DNA from: Beta vulgaris subsp. vulgaris
Lineage: Eukaryota; Streptophyta; Magnoliopsida; Caryophyllales; Amaranthaceae
Length of the DNA: 64,000 nucleotides
Assembly (NCBI RefSeq): GCF_026745355.1
Contig: NC_079205.1
Coordinates: 60,130,593-60,194,592, forward strand
Reading direction: 5' to 3'
In this document: positions 1-12,989 of the stretch, piece by piece
Numbering within the stretch: the stretch's first letter is position 1
Layout: the number at the start of each line of letters is the position of its first letter
Translations under genes and position numbers: made by a program
The notes under the pieces: model-generated
Seen by the model: the letters and a program-made list of their open reading frames with translations, nothing else
Databases searched by the model: none
Told to the model about the DNA's origin: nothing

Positions 1-3000
1 ATACCAGCAAATAGAAGGCCGAAAATACAAAGGCTGCTGCACCAGATGTCACACACACGTAGCTGAATGTATATAGTTGCTTGTTCAAAGGGATTGCTGT
101 GTATATAAGTAAAGAGAATATTTAAATCCTTGTAAAAAAAAAATGTCACCCCCCCCCCCCCCGAGTTCTTGACTGTACCGTTGGTGAAATGAAGCAAGAG
201 TCCCACGATAAGGAGGGCAAGACCCATTGAAACCCAATGCTTCAGCCTGTCAGTGTGATTCTGTAATTATTATTGAAACAAAAAATCAGTTTGCATTTGG
301 AAGTGGAAAAGTATCATTCATGTCATACAAGCATTATGTTCGTATTAGGGCCAACCTTTATATGAATAAGCACATGGCCAAAATGTACTCCAACGATTGT
401 TGAAAGTATGGCGGATATTGAGCTGCAAATCCATGAGCATATATGGTCTAAAGAATCTCTCTCAACTGCTAAAACCGGTGTAACTTCTTGGAGATTATTG
501 TAAGGTGAAAGCAGGTATAAGCAGACAGAGGTAAAAGATAGCGACAACAACAATAAAAAAAAAGGGATTCTTTGTCTCATATTATATCAAAGATCCATGA
601 GTGCATTGCAGCCGTTCTTTGCATGATATGACCTATACCTTGGCATTGTCACTCTTCACCAAACCATCTATTTTTTCAATTTCTATTGTATTATTAATAA
701 CCCTGAATTTGAGAGCTGAATTCTACACCTATCACACATGAAATTACAAAATGGATCTTATCAGAAATCTCTTTATCTCTTATATCCATATTGAGGGGCC
801 AATCGTCCGTTCACAACAATGGCAACTGGAAAGGATAATCTGGTTAGGGTAAGTACAAAGGTAGTAGATCGTAAGTTCTGGCAGTTCTCTGAACACATAA
901 GGTAAACCAGTTATTTGATGCAAATGGCTATAACTTGCGTAACGGGATATTGTGTGTGTAAATCATCGATCCAAGAAGAAAATTCAGATTATTGAAGAGC
1001 TGAGCCATGCTGCTTTAAACTTCAGAAGGTTCAGAAGGCATTAGGAACAAAATTTTGCAGTACCAAATAGGCAAATATCATGTTAGACCTAATAACAAGT
1101 TAGATTACCATCATTCAGTTATGTTTCATCTGTCAATTAGTCATCAACCATAAACAGGAACATAACCTCCAAATATAGAGTTAAAGTGAAGTAAAAACCT
1201 CAAAATTCCTTCTGGTTCAAATGGTGCATGACACCAGGATGGAGCATTTTCTAGAAGAGCCCCCTCAAACGGAGAGTTTGCTGTGCAATCCTGCAGTGTT
1301 TTCGACAAGAACACCATTATATAATCTCTCATTCAGGATCTAGATGTAACTCTATGACAGTACGTAATACTGTAGTTTTATAGAACTAATAACTATGTTC
1401 CACGGACCCTCTATTTCACAACAAGTACCCATGTCGTACCTTGACACTTTGACACATGTAATCTGGTACGCACACTTGATTATAGAAGTGTTAATTTGGA
1501 CCAAAAGTAAAAAAAAATTCGTAATATAATTGAGTGCCCGAGTCCGTGTAACATAGACTAATATAAGTTTTTGGTTAATTTAATCTTTGTTTCTATTCTT
1601 ATACCTAAAATCCACAGTTTCATCACTCACCTTAGATCTCCTCCATGCCGGATGCTGATACACATGATTAATACCCAGCAACTTTCTATCAACATATCCA
1701 ACTGCATTACAAGGAGGATTTAATTTTCCTCTCACACCACAGGCCACCTGTGATAGTATAGTTGTTCTGTTACTATTCAAAAGCAGCGCAGTTCCATAAC
1801 ATTTTAAAAGTTCAGCAAAGTTAATAACGTAAGAACAAGGCAAGATATTACGTATTGATTCTAATCACTCTTCTAATACTAAATAGTTTGTAGGATGAAA
1901 GGTGAACTTTTGAGAATACTAGAACCACGATTTATCATTATTATTTATTTAAAAAATTCTATGAAGGTCCAATAACATGGAGGAGACTACTATACTAAGA
2001 CAATAAATTCCTTTCTTTTTCCTTAAATATATAGCTTGGATAAGTTACGAGAAGTGTGAGCAGGGAATGACTAACAGTGAAATTTCTTCCATGATCAGGG
2101 CTCTCTGAAGTCTGAACGCTGAACTGCCAATCTGGGACATATACTCCATAGAGCACCGATAAGTAAATAACAAGAATGCATGCTCCAGTCACCCTAGAAA
2201 GTCAAGATCAATAACATAAAATTTATGTCAGGACAATCCAAGTCTGCAAGCAGAAGATCACCAAGGCCACTTTAAAATTGATTGATAAACATTGCGCACC
2301 ACTGCCAGCAGTATAACTTAAATACAGAGAAACGGCTATCTAACTGGGTTGTGGCTTGAGAGGTTTTAGTTGCAATCTCCAGAAAGGCTACAACCAGATA
2401 CGACAGTGCAATTCTCTAAACAAAGATCAGAATGGCTCATCAACTCCAAATTTCCACTTTATCAGGACTTTTTTATATGAAAATGTACTGATTACATTAC
2501 CTGAAGAATTCCACACCATCTTATTCTTTTCATGTCAACTCCATATGTCAGCTTGTCAGGAGCATGAAAGTACCCTCCTTCAGATCATTGAAACTTCTAG
2601 TATCAGGTTCCAAATATTCTTCTTGTTTAGCATTCTTACTCATGATATTTCTTAATGATCTAATAACAAAAATATACTAATCATGCACATGTTTAAACTT
2701 TAAATCATTAGATAGTGAATACGAAATGGAGGAAAAATACTTAGTGTCCCTTGAATATGTAAGAGTCACATGCTTAATGCTTATGTATTATGTAGCATAT
2801 GAAAGGAGGAAAGACAAACTAACCTTGCAAGAGGATGCCCCAAAATAGAAGTTTGAGGGTCCTGAAGATTACTTTTCGGCTAGCCATAATCTTGTTTGGT
2901 ATCCTCTAAAAGAAAAGAACATAAGAAACACAAGCAAACAATTTGATATACTCTCTAAATGCCCACATGAAGCACACAGAAGATGAACCAAATTAGTAGA

Positions 3001-4109
3001 AATCGTAAGAAACCAACCTTTAGAGCTAAAGGAATTGCCATGCCAATGATGAACAAGAAGAAAGGCATAACGAAATCAGCTAGGTTGCAGCCATTCCATG
3101 GTGCATGTGAAATCATTGGCCATTCTCCTCCAGCATCATCTACCAATATCATCAGCTACAATCAATAGTGGTTCCAAGACAATTTAGGCCAGCAATTGAT
3201 GATATGTAAACAAAAAGTGATTCAACTTCAATCTAAATCGTGTACAAATGTTAGAACTCTCTCTTTCTCCCATATTTAATGTAATCCAAATTCAATAAAA
3301 TGAATACTAAGAGATAATAAATATCCAAGTAAAGATCAAAGAATGATTTTGACAATAGCAAACGGACACCGTTCCTCTGAACCAGTGGGCTAAACAGCTT
3401 AGGTAGCAAGGACATCCTAAATTCCTCCATGTTAGTTGCAAAACATCATGCTATATTTCTCCTTTTTTTTTTAAGATAAATTTCAAAAAAGATATCTTTA
3501 TATCATACCTAATAGAAATTTCTTGAAGCAATCTTGATAGAGTATAAAACTATTCCTGGGAGGCTAGGACTCCGACCATCACTATAAAACTATTTCTGGG
3601 ACTCCAACCATCAGCTTTAAGCTTTTGTTTGAGTTCGTTCTTTGACAAATCTCAACAATATTTCTTTTGCACTTATTACAGTTACAATAACTCATCTTCT
3701 TTTTGCTATATTGCACTAGATAAGCAGCTGAAAAGAACTTAACCAAGCTGAAATTGAGATAAAACTTTCATAAAATTCAATGAACTGGATTACATTTTGG
3801 TTCTTGCATAGACCAAAACTAGCTATTTGACATTAATCTTAACTAGTTCACTCCATGAGTTTAAAATAAATCCTCCTCTTTTTTATTGCACTGATTATTT
3901 CAAACTTTGAAGCTAATTATGAGAAAGAAAGGTAAAGACAAGTAGAGAAATGAAAAGGGTAAAGAATTTACAGCAACAGTGAAGCCTCTAAAAATGTCAA
4001 GAGAATCAATGCGTTTCTTCTGGTTGGAATTCTCAGGTGGAGCTACATCTGGTTTTGCCTTTTCAACACCTCCTATTCCTCCTGTTTTAGTTTCCATTTC
4101 TTCATCCAT
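1..4109 (-). CDS. Heparan-alpha-glucosaminide N-acetyltransferase-like membrane protein (3' end beyond window)
   Basis: Multi-exon gene. Joined coding exons (minus strand): 4109-3972, 3155-3018, 2905-2824, 2577-2501, 2415-2300, 2193-2076, 1747-1631, 1290-1199, 422-356, 260-179, 96-1 (runs off the window). All junctions are GT-AG and keep phase. The start is the ATG at 4109; the open frame runs further upstream to 4163 but only through a GTG and then an in-frame TAA. After a hydrophilic N-terminus come SLDIFRGFTVA, then LMILVDDAGGEWP and HAPWNGCNLADFVMPFF followed by a membrane segment, later NAVGYVDRKLLG and APSWCHAPFEPEGIL. These are signatures of the plant HGSNAT/YeiB-like (DUF1624/DUF5009) family. 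In human HGSNAT, which acetylates heparan sulphate in the lysosomal membrane, a His in the matching loop is the proposed active-site residue; it is kept here (HAPWNG). The substrate in plants is not known to me. Transposons start about 170 bp upstream of the ATG. Confidence 0.9.
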
Positions 4110-4278
4110 CACAACTACACTTTGCTCCTTCGCCTTTTCTTCTCTCTGGAATAACCCACTCACTGTGCCAACCTCAACTTTCAGAGTTGCAAATTAGCAG
4201 ATTTCAGGTTTCAGCTTACCAAGAGTGCATGTTTAAGTTGGAGGAGCGGGGTCCTCGAAGAGAAACGTAGTCCCAGCT

Positions 4279-6011
4279 GTTATAACTAGGGGGAGTTAAG
4301 GGTACAAAGAGGACCCAAATTATCACGTTTTTCATTATTCAGGACCTATAATTATTTTTTTCATCCTTTGGTACCTGATGACAAGAATCCGGCAAGTTAA
4401 CTCAACTTTAACTCACCTGAGGTTAACTAGAGCAAAAAAAAAAGCAAAATTAAATTGAAAAAGTAACCGTTGGAATTTTTGGAACTTTAGTTCCTGAAAT
4501 ACAGCTATAAAAACAAACAAACACAAAAAAAAAACAATTAAGATAAAATAAATAATACTTAATATCCAAAAAGTACAAGAACACCACAAAAATAAACTCC
4601 ATTAAAAGTTCAATCTCCATTCTCATCTTCTCCAAAGCTTAAAAAAAATGATAATTAAAACCCCAAATGAACAAGACTAATTAGATCTTTTTTTTAGTTT
4701 TCTGAATGAAAATGAAAAACCCCATTTGCCAAATTCACATTTATCACAAGCCTTAGAAAATTCGAATTTATTGCTCCATTCTTGAAGATTAAAGAATCGA
4801 ACAACAATACAAAACAATACGACCCAAAAATAAAAACAATTCAAACAAAAAAATCAAAACAATTCGAAAGAAAACCCAAAAAAATCTGAACAATTCCAAC
4901 TGGAAAATAAGAACAACCCCAACAAAAATCACAACAAAAAAATCAAAACAAAAATCATACCACAAAAATCAAACATACCCATAAAATTTAAACAATACAA
5001 ACAAATCCAAAAAAAAATCCACAAGAAAAAGAGAGTTCAAGAGTGAGAAAGATAGACCATACGACGAAGACCAACTTCGAGATTCATCCACATTGAACAT
5101 ATCTTGTGCTAAAAACCCAAAAATACGAATTTTTTTGTGTTTGAAACATCTAGATTCAAACTGAAAAATTCGATTTTTGGATTTGAACATCTTCTTCCAA
5201 TTTGAATGATTTCAGATGTTTTTTCCCAAAAAAAAATGAAATCGTAAACCATAAATGGTTCAAACCCACAAAATAATGATCCATTAACTCGAAAAAAAAC
5301 ATAATAAGCGAATTTGTGGTAAATTTTGGTAGAAATTGGTGAACAAATGAGGAAGATCTGGGAAGAAAGAATAACGGAGGAGAGAGAAAAAAAAACTGGG
5401 TTAAAATTCTTGAGTTCTTAATTTTTTTTGGGAAAAACAACAAATGATAGTTTTTTTGGGTTTTAATTGTCAATTGGGTCCACAAGTTAACCAAGGTTAA
5501 CATTTATGCTCAGAATCTCATTTTAGGTCCCAAACGGTGTACAAAAAAAGATCAGGTCTCAAACGGTGAAAAATCTGATAGTTAGGGTCCTCTTTGTACC
5601 CTTAACTCTAACTAGGGGTGATAATGATACGAGTCGAGTTCCGAGTTTGACCTAACTCGACTCGACTCGATTCGTTAGCATTTCGAATGAGTTTTAGTTG
5701 AGTCGAGCTTACTTGAGTCGAGTTTTGATCGGGTCGAGTTTTGACTGAGTTGATTTTGAGTAGCTTGCAAATGTCTCATGTTAAAAGCGACAATAAAGGT
5801 AAAAAGATATTGAATTTAAGTATTTTGCTATTGATAATTCTTATTCAAGCTTCTCGCGAGTTTTCTATTTGAGTATCGAGTTGCTCAACTCAATTCACCA
5901 ACATCTAGAGTCGAGCTCAAGTTCGATTCGAGCACATTCGAGTCAAGCTTTGACCGAGTCGATATTGAGTAGCTTGCGAGTTGTCGAATCTTTATCACCC
6001 CTAGTTATAAC
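4279..6011. mobile_element. hAT-like MITE with 8-bp target duplication, split by a later insertion
   Basis: The element is 4287-4292 plus 5619-6003, about 391 bp once the inner insertion is removed. Its ends are the 12-bp inverted repeats TAGGGGTGATAA and TTATCACCCCTA. The duplicated target GTTATAAC is perfect on both sides (4279-4286 and 6004-6011). An 8-bp duplication with this type of end fits the hAT superfamily. The interior is rich in GAGTCGAG/CTCGACTC motifs and holds no coding frame, so the element is non-autonomous. The left terminus is interrupted after 6 bases by the Mutator-like element described separately. It sits in the promoter or 5' leader of the HGSNAT-like gene. Confidence 0.8.
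4293..5608. mobile_element. Non-autonomous Mutator-like element (MULE), 1.3 kb
   Basis: The terminal inverted repeats read GAGTTAAGGGTACAAAGAGG at the left end and the same sequence reversed at the right end (5608 inward). Looser inverted similarity continues for roughly 150 bp on each side, including GTTAAC-rich blocks. A perfect 10-bp target duplication, TAACTAGGGG, flanks it (4283-4292 and 5609-5618); 9-11 bp is typical of Mutator-like elements. The interior is A-rich and has no convincing transposase. The insertion point is the left terminus of an older hAT-like element, so this is the younger of the two. Confidence 0.82.
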
Positions 6012-9000
6012 TAATTATAATGAGTGATTTAGGAAAGAAAGTTGGCGGCATATAAATATATAAGAAGGCTTTTTTAGATGAATATACTTCATAACCTAGT
6101 AATAAATTTGGGCTATGCGGAGTAATCAAGGGACAAGAGGAGCACTTGATAGCCTAGTAGACGCATATGCTATCATTCTTACTATACTTCTGCCACTTGA
6201 TTTGTAAGTTTAAATAGCGAATCAAGGTGATAAAGTTGAAGTTACTCCAAGTTGTCAATTTCTTGAAGAGAACTCAAAATTTGTCCTAAAACATTAGTTC
6301 CGAGGTGTTATTCTTAAATAATCCCATGTTTACTTTATTCAAGGACAATATTAATATGGTATAGGATTCATGTTTAACTATCCAAAATCTTAGAATTCCT
6401 TTTCTAATATTCATCTATATTATTATGTTTGATGATATATTGATATTATACAAGCTAGGGGATACTCCCTCCGTTTCCTAAAGATCTTCCCTCTTTCCGT
6501 TTAAGGGTGTTTCCAAAAGATCTTTCCACTTTTGCTTTATTCCTTATTTGGCAAAACAAATTTCCCTATTTACCCTCTCATGTCACTATCATATGATCCA
6601 CCATTACATTATTAATTCAATTTTACTCCCTTTCTCTATCCTACTTTAACCCCTTTTTATTTGTTTATTTATCTTAACCTCTTTCTCTCTCCTACTTTAC
6701 TCACACCATGCCTCACACAACTTGATTTTCCTTGGTATCTGTAGGAACAATAAGTGGGAAGATTTTTAGGAAACGGAGGGAGTATAACACAGGATTGAGA
6801 GTGCAAACATGAGGTTTGTCGAAGAGAAAAACCTAAAATATACATGTTAAAAGGCTACGTCGAACATGACTCCTCTCTAACTTATGCAACGCCATCAACA
6901 ACATACTACTTGGGATTATTTCAAACTAATAGGTAGTAGGGCTATGATCGGTATCATTAGTGTCAAATATTTTGAAAACAAAAAAAATACAGCAAAGATT
7001 GTCAAATCAAAAGATTTTGTATATCATGTGGTACATTCAATATTTTAAGAAGTGAATTGAGAAAGATAATGTGATGCATTTGGAGTTTCTTGAACTTATT
7101 TAACATAGACGAATTAGAGTCTAATTCACCCATTAAGCACTATACTATTTCTGTATTTTTTTAATTGCACCATTTACTTTTTCACATATATCGAGACAAT
7201 TATTTAACGTCAATATCTCTTATTGAGTGTGATTAAAAATTATTAAAATTTAATATTTGAAATTCTTACATTGAAAAGAATCTAATAAAACCCCACTTGA
7301 TTATGTTTTTTTTTCTTATATAATAATGCGAAACAGTTTAACAAAGTTAATTAATGAATAGTATCACAAAACCAAATGGCGTAACTAAATAAATACGAAT
7401 ATAGTATCTATTGTGAAAGGAGAGGATTACATAAGCCGACATAAGTTAGGACACTTAATTTTTTATTATTTCCTCTAATACTTGTGTAGTGGGTATTTTC
7501 TTGGGCAGCTTCTGAGAAATTTCTTCTTTACTAAAATTGAAGAGCATGAAAGCAACTACCAATCTACTACTCTAAAAGAGATAAGCATCCAAGTAAAATA
7601 CAAAGGGGAAATTGTGTTGATGGTATGATGTATCAATGTATGTGTCCACTTGAATTTCTGAACCTTGAAAGCAAACGATAACCCATTTCTCCTATTTCAA
7701 TGTCTCTTCTACATGCATATTTAACATTATTTCATTCAGTGAACAATTAATTTTTAGTCTATGAACATTACCTTTAAAGACAAACTTAGAGGGAAGTTTC
7801 CGGGTAATAGAGGAAAGAGATCTCTTATTGCAAATAGCCAAAAGCCAGACAGCTTTCAACGAGAGCAGCATATTGTCTGAGATGACTAGAGCTAAGTAGT
7901 GTCGAGACTCGAGATCGAAGAAAAATTCCATTATCTCTTTGACAAATGCATTGAGAACTATACAATTGACTTATGAGGAATAGCCAGAATTTACTCTAGA
8001 AGAAAAAAACTGGACTCGTTTGCTGGAGCTTGACATAGATCTCAGTAACTGGGTGTTGCCGCGCTAGAGCTCAGTTGCGTCACTGCTCTGCTACATGAAG
8101 GTGTATGATCGGATACTGCTTCACCTGACCTGGTAATCCAGAATTCAGAAAATTTGAAATTGTATATTGTAATGTACAGGAACTGTAACCTAATGCCTAA
8201 AGCCACATGAAAATGAAAATGGGCAATGGCTCACTAGAAGTCTAATAAACTAAGCAAAATTAATGAATTTGAACCCACAAACAAAACATTTTCATCAGGG
8301 TACTTGAAATTTTAGGGGAAGAAACCAAGGGCGCAAATAAACATCACCTTTCAAAGTGCTCGGATGCAATATCATTACATTAGCATTTATAAGGTTACCT
8401 ACCTGTGCTTAACTGCTTATGTAGGCCTTTCCATTATGTTGTTCATGGACAACTGGTCCTTATGTGCCACCCTGTAAAGCACCCTTGATAGAACCTCATA
8501 AAATGCTCACTAACTACATCTTCAAGGATGTGCATTCAGCGACAGCATAAAGGATATTTAGTCTCAGGAAAAACTCGCATGACGAGTAAAAGAAAATAAG
8601 TCATCAGTTTTAAACAAATAGAAGAATGTAATGAGCACTTCTCAACAGAATGGTTTCACTCTAGGTGTGAAAAGGAAGGAGCTTAAACCACTTTTGACAA
8701 AAAAGCGCTGGTAAGAGCAGTTGCAAAAAACTTGCTCAATGACGAAAGCACAAGCATATTCATATAACAACCAACCTCCAGAAAATTATCATCTACAGTA
8801 ATGTACACAATGAGCCCAAGGAAGCTATCTGGTCAGCATGTAAACCGATCTCCAAAAGTTATCAATCACACAGATACGCTACAACTCATGACATCTCATC
8901 TAAAGACCAGCCAGTGCACAAAGGAGGTCACTCGCGTGACTTAGGATGGCAAGGTAATGACCTTAGAAGAAAATGCCACAAGGAGCACATCCATGTCAGA

Positions 9001-9720
9001 TTTGGCTAAATTGCATCATTCCAGCAAAATCGAAGGAGGGCAAACATAACAAATTATAAGACTTGGTATATAAGATATCAAGAAGCAGGAAGGAAGCAGG
9101 AAGGAACCAGAAAATTATCTTAGGGGTGAGTGGTGACCATATTTATTTCGAATTTTTATGGGGGACCTTTACAAAAATGGCCCATTTCTATATCAAAATT
9201 AAAAGTTTGGGGGGGGGGGGGTACTGGGTTCCCACCCGTTCCCCAAGGGCACCCATGTCAAGAAGGAAACATAGTATTATGATTTATGAAGAAGATCAGC
9301 ATATAGAACAATTAAGTGTGAAATTATTGATGATTTTTGTGCTTTGACTTAATTTCAACTTCACAAGTGTCTCACCGATATGGGTTAAATTGCAGCAAAA
9401 TACACACAGCATCCAGAAATAGGGCCAACTAGTCACTGGCAGCAAAAGAAAGAGTGAGCTTCATAATAACTTAGAATGATGTATGACAGTAGAGAGAGTG
9501 ATGACATTAGGACTACCTTAATTTACCTTTATGAGATTGAATGAAGCACGTATGGAGAATATACAACATTTTTGGAATCCAGGCCCAATCCTTGGGTAAT
9601 GAGTACAACAGCCCCTTATCTTAACAGGTCTCCAACATTGTGATTTGCGACTTTGAGCATCTTTGTGATGCCAATCATTTTTGTATCGCCATAAAAGATC
9701 ATACTTCACAAATAACCAGC
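6012..9720. other. Intergenic, 3.7 kb, no gene recognised
   Basis: Apart from the Stowaway element at 6465-6782 and a fragment of the shared MITE core near 7190-7330, I recognise nothing here. The part from about 9480 to 9720 directly follows the PPR stop codon and is probably its 3' untranslated region. A 13-base G run lies at 9209-9221. Short open frames (for example 7692-7931 minus and 9063-9347 plus) match no family I know and have no exon-like borders. Confidence 0.5.
6465..6782. mobile_element. Stowaway-type MITE, 318 bp
   Basis: Both ends carry the typical Stowaway terminal repeat CTCCCTCCGTTTCCTAAA, inverted relative to each other and matching over about 27 bp with one difference. 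The element is flanked by the expected TA dinucleotide (6463-6464 and 6783-6784). There is no coding content; such elements are mobilised in trans by mariner-like transposases. It is the best preserved Stowaway copy in the window. Confidence 0.88.
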
Positions 9721-11457
9721 TCAAAAGTGCCAGCCTTTCGAACGCCAATATCTCCTTGCATTTTCATTAGCACGAGCTTGTTTTACTTTCAGGAAAAGCT
9801 TATATGCCTTCTCTACTTTATCAAAGGCCATTAGTTTCTTATTCAACTTGCTATATGTGAGCCTACTTGGACAAAACCCCTTACGTAGAGCCTCCTCCAT
9901 AACACAAAGAGCAGTGTCAAGTTGTCCATTATTGCACAACCCATTAACAACATGCTCATAAACATCCATGTCAGAGGTATGTCCGCTCTGTTGCATCTCA
10001 TCCCACAACTCCAGAAGCATTCCACATTTACCAAAACGGGAAAGCCTCATAAACAATAACTTATAAGCAGTCAGTGATATTACACATCCACGTTTTCTGG
10101 CACTTTTGTAAATCATCATGGCAGCATGGGGCGGACCATAACTACACAAGGGCTCAATGAAAGAGGTTACCATCCCCGTAGAAGGATTAACTCCTCGACA
10201 TAACATCTCGTCAAACAATTCAAGTGCATCGGCCACTTTTTGAGCCTTTAGTAAACCAATAATTAATTTTGCGTAAGTGTCTACGTCCGGTGAACAATTA
10301 TTGCTTGACATTTCTTTATAATACTTCATGCATTCGTCAAAATTACCCACAGACACATAGTTTGCAATTATCGCATTATAAACCCCTATATTAGGTTGAC
10401 AACCTTGATCCTCCATGTTTCTAAATATCCTAATAGCATCATCAACCTGACCAGCTCTACCCAAACCTTCAATAAGACAACTATACGTCTTACAATCTGG
10501 ACAAAACCCATCTTCCACCATCTCTTTCAGACACTTCTCCATTTCACTCACCCTACCTAATCTCGCCCATCCTCCAATCACCACATTGTAAGTCACACAA
10601 TCAAACACCATTTTCCCCCTCATTGAATTCAGCAGTGAATTTGCGGTCCCCGCATGCGATCGCTTACACAAGCAACTCAACAGCACATTGAATTGCTTAG
10701 TATCACACTTCACCCCAAACTCTTCCAAGTTCCTAAATACCTCAACCGCCCTGGATATGCACCGAGCCCTAATAAAACTATCCAACACAATTTCAAGTGT
10801 CTCACAAGTAATACTAATCCCTTCTACATACATTTCCCGATACATATCCGCCATAAAATCAAATAACTTCCTCCTCCCTAACGCCTTAAGAATCACATGA
10901 TATACCCCTATATCTCTACCAACACTAGGTTGCTTAATTGCCCACTTAAAAAACAAGGCCATAGCTTCACCCCCTAAATCCCCTCTATCTAAAACCCTAG
11001 AAACAACATCAGCACTTAGTTGCGCATCACCTAAAGCTGTAAATAAGGCATTTTCTATCGAAGCTTTGCCCTTCAATTTCTGAACAAAGACTCCTCGTAA
11101 TTTATCTTCTAACGGCAAAAATCCATCAGGAGAAACACTAATTAGGGGTTTATTTTCAATTAGGGTTTCTTCTGAACTTGGAGAATATAAATTTTTGGGG
11201 ATTGAAGTTGTTCGGTGAATTGGCAAAAGATTCGAGAGCTCAGCGAGAACCTTGGATTCGTGGAGAGATTTGGGAAACGTTGAGTGTTGATTATTACTAT
11301 TGCAAGAGAAATTTTCTTGTTTTTCTTCTTGTTTAAAGTTACAGGAAGCTTCTTCAATGGTGGAAAATTGAGAAAACGGGGATAATGAAAAGATAGAGAA
11401 ATGGGGATACCTGGATTGTTTCGCAAAAGATATGAATCTTTGAGAAGAAAATGACAT
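9721..11457 (-). CDS. P-class pentatricopeptide repeat (PPR) protein, probably mitochondrial, 578 aa
   Basis: Single uninterrupted reading frame from ATG 11457 to TGA 9721-9723. The first ~30 residues (MSFSSQRFISFAKQSRYPHF...) are rich in Ser, Arg and aromatic residues and lack acids, as in a mitochondrial presequence. From about residue 175 there are eleven successive 35-residue PPR motifs, for example starting CVTYNVVIGGWARLGR, CKTYSCLIEGLGRAGQ, VDTYAKLIIGLLKAQK and RLTYSKLNKKLMAFDK. No E, DYW or SMR domain follows, so it is a P-class protein. The C-terminus is ENARRYWRSKGWHF. P-class PPR proteins bind single-stranded organelle RNA and act in its stability, splicing or translation. The exact ortholog and RNA target cannot be told by eye. 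Lack of introns is normal for the family. Confidence 0.93.
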   Translation of the reverse strand: MSFSSQRFISFAKQSRYPHFSIFSLSPFSQFSTIEEASCNFKQEEKQENFSCNSNNQHSTFPKSLHESKVLAELSNLLPIHRTTSIPKNLYSPSSEETLIENKPLISVSPDGFLPLEDKLRGVFVQKLKGKASIENALFTALGDAQLSADVVSRVLDRGDLGGEAMALFFKWAIKQPSVGRDIGVYHVILKALGRRKLFDFMADMYREMYVEGISITCETLEIVLDSFIRARCISRAVEVFRNLEEFGVKCDTKQFNVLLSCLCKRSHAGTANSLLNSMRGKMVFDCVTYNVVIGGWARLGRVSEMEKCLKEMVEDGFCPDCKTYSCLIEGLGRAGQVDDAIRIFRNMEDQGCQPNIGVYNAIIANYVSVGNFDECMKYYKEMSSNNCSPDVDTYAKLIIGLLKAQKVADALELFDEMLCRGVNPSTGMVTSFIEPLCSYGPPHAAMMIYKSARKRGCVISLTAYKLLFMRLSRFGKCGMLLELWDEMQQSGHTSDMDVYEHVVNGLCNNGQLDTALCVMEEALRKGFCPSRLTYSKLNKKLMAFDKVEKAYKLFLKVKQARANENARRYWRSKGWHF

Positions 11458-12989
11458 GGCTGATTTATCATTGAAACTCAGCTTTCCACCATTGCAGCAG
11501 GAATACCAGCATTCATCGAAGAACGAAGAATGAAAATGAGAAACGAAGATTTGAAAACCTAATTAGCGCAATAATTGGAAAATGGAGGGGGTATCTGATG
11601 AGGTAAATATAGGAGAACGGCTGACCACGTGACCAATTGAGATTAGGGTTTCTTATGGAGTAACTTGCTTATTTACCAATGTGGTGTTATGAGAAATATG
11701 GTAAACTTCTCTATGAATTTGGATACCTCTAAGGCTCTAAATTCAGACAAGGTTTAAAAAACGCTATCAAGATTTAATAAGTTTCGTTAAGTTTATATAA
11801 GTTATGATAAGTTTAGATTAACAAAATTGAGTTGAATATAATACATACTGATTTACATTTTCGTAGACCATACATGATTTTAAGCTCGAGTTCAGCTATC
11901 TATTAAAAAAAATGTTATCCAAAGTCCAGAGGTATAACTCGTCATTTATTAAAAAGTTGATATATTACCCACATAAGTACTTGTATTCCTATATTAAGTA
12001 GATTTTTATATGTATTCTTACACTTGCATTATAATCATAGTTTTAAAAAAAATACAACTCAATTTTACAAAGTCAAGGGCTCATTCGTTGTCGTTTTCTG
12101 TTTTCAATTTTCAGTTTTTTTAAAACTAAAAAAAATTAACATCTTTAGTATAAATATGACTAATTTTAAGTTTATTATCCCCCTTATATCATACGATTTT
12201 TATATTTATAAAACCAAAAACTGAAAATTTACAGTGATGCCGAACAAACCTAAACTACAACCTTTATTTTTTAAAATGTAATATTCGATTATTTTAATCC
12301 ACTCACCAAAAGACAAATGTTGCATCTTAAAAAAAAATAATACTTCAAATACTAAAAGAGATATAACCTTTTACAGTAGACTTAGAATAAGTGGTTGGAA
12401 ATGATATTGGATCCCAATTTTAGCAATTTATAAAGCATTTTGAACTCCTAACTTTCCATACCTAAGAAGTTTCTTCAAATCGGGAGCATTACCTTCTCAT
12501 TCCCTCCTTACAGTCATAGTGATTATTCCTACAAGTCTATCTTCCACATTTCATCAGCAAAATAAATTGGTTGGCCCTAGAGGTTAAAGACCATTTTCCA
12601 CGTTGCAATGACATGCAACATTGGGAAAGAGGCGTTAAGAAGTTGCAATTATCTCAGATTTAACTTCTCAGCAACTGATGATTTAGACAGATCACGACTT
12701 TTTACAAATTTTAGGAACAAGTTTCTTCCTTGAGTTATCTGCCTTCATATTGATTGTTTTACCAAGCATGAACAAGTTTCACTCTTTTCGCTTAATCATA
12801 TGGGAATTCAATCTATCAACTGTACACTTTTACATCAAATCAAAATTGAAACAAATGCATTGTCATCAAACAATTGATAAACCTTAAGAGTGAAAAATTA
12901 GGTTACAGAGGGAGGGAAATCTAACTCTAAAAGCTCCAACTCATTCACAAAGACCGAGGAATTATATACTGGGACAGCCTTGGCATTGC
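11458..12989. other. Intergenic between the PPR and capping-protein genes
   Basis: AT-rich. About 11458-11640 is the likely promoter and leader of the PPR gene. The stretch 12800-12989 follows the stop codon of the capping-protein gene and is likely its 3' untranslated region. A possible small hAT-like MITE lies at 12077-12250. Nothing else is recognised. Confidence 0.5.
12077..12250. mobile_element. Possible small hAT-like MITE
   Basis: The left end (GGGCTCATTCGTTGTCG...) and the reverse complement of the right end (AGGTTTGTTCGGCATCAC...) are similar over about 40 bp. Both lead into the block TTTTCAGTTTTT. No clean target duplication was found, so this rests on the imperfect inverted repeat and the 170-bp size. 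Confidence 0.35.

Noticed and set aside
4110..4163. Upstream extension of the HGSNAT-like protein to 4163
   Set aside because: The frame opens with GTG after an in-frame stop; the first ATG is at 4109.
9063..9347. 94-codon open frame through a 13-base G run
   Set aside because: A frame crossing a homopolymer with a GGGG-encoded glycine stretch and no homology is most likely chance.
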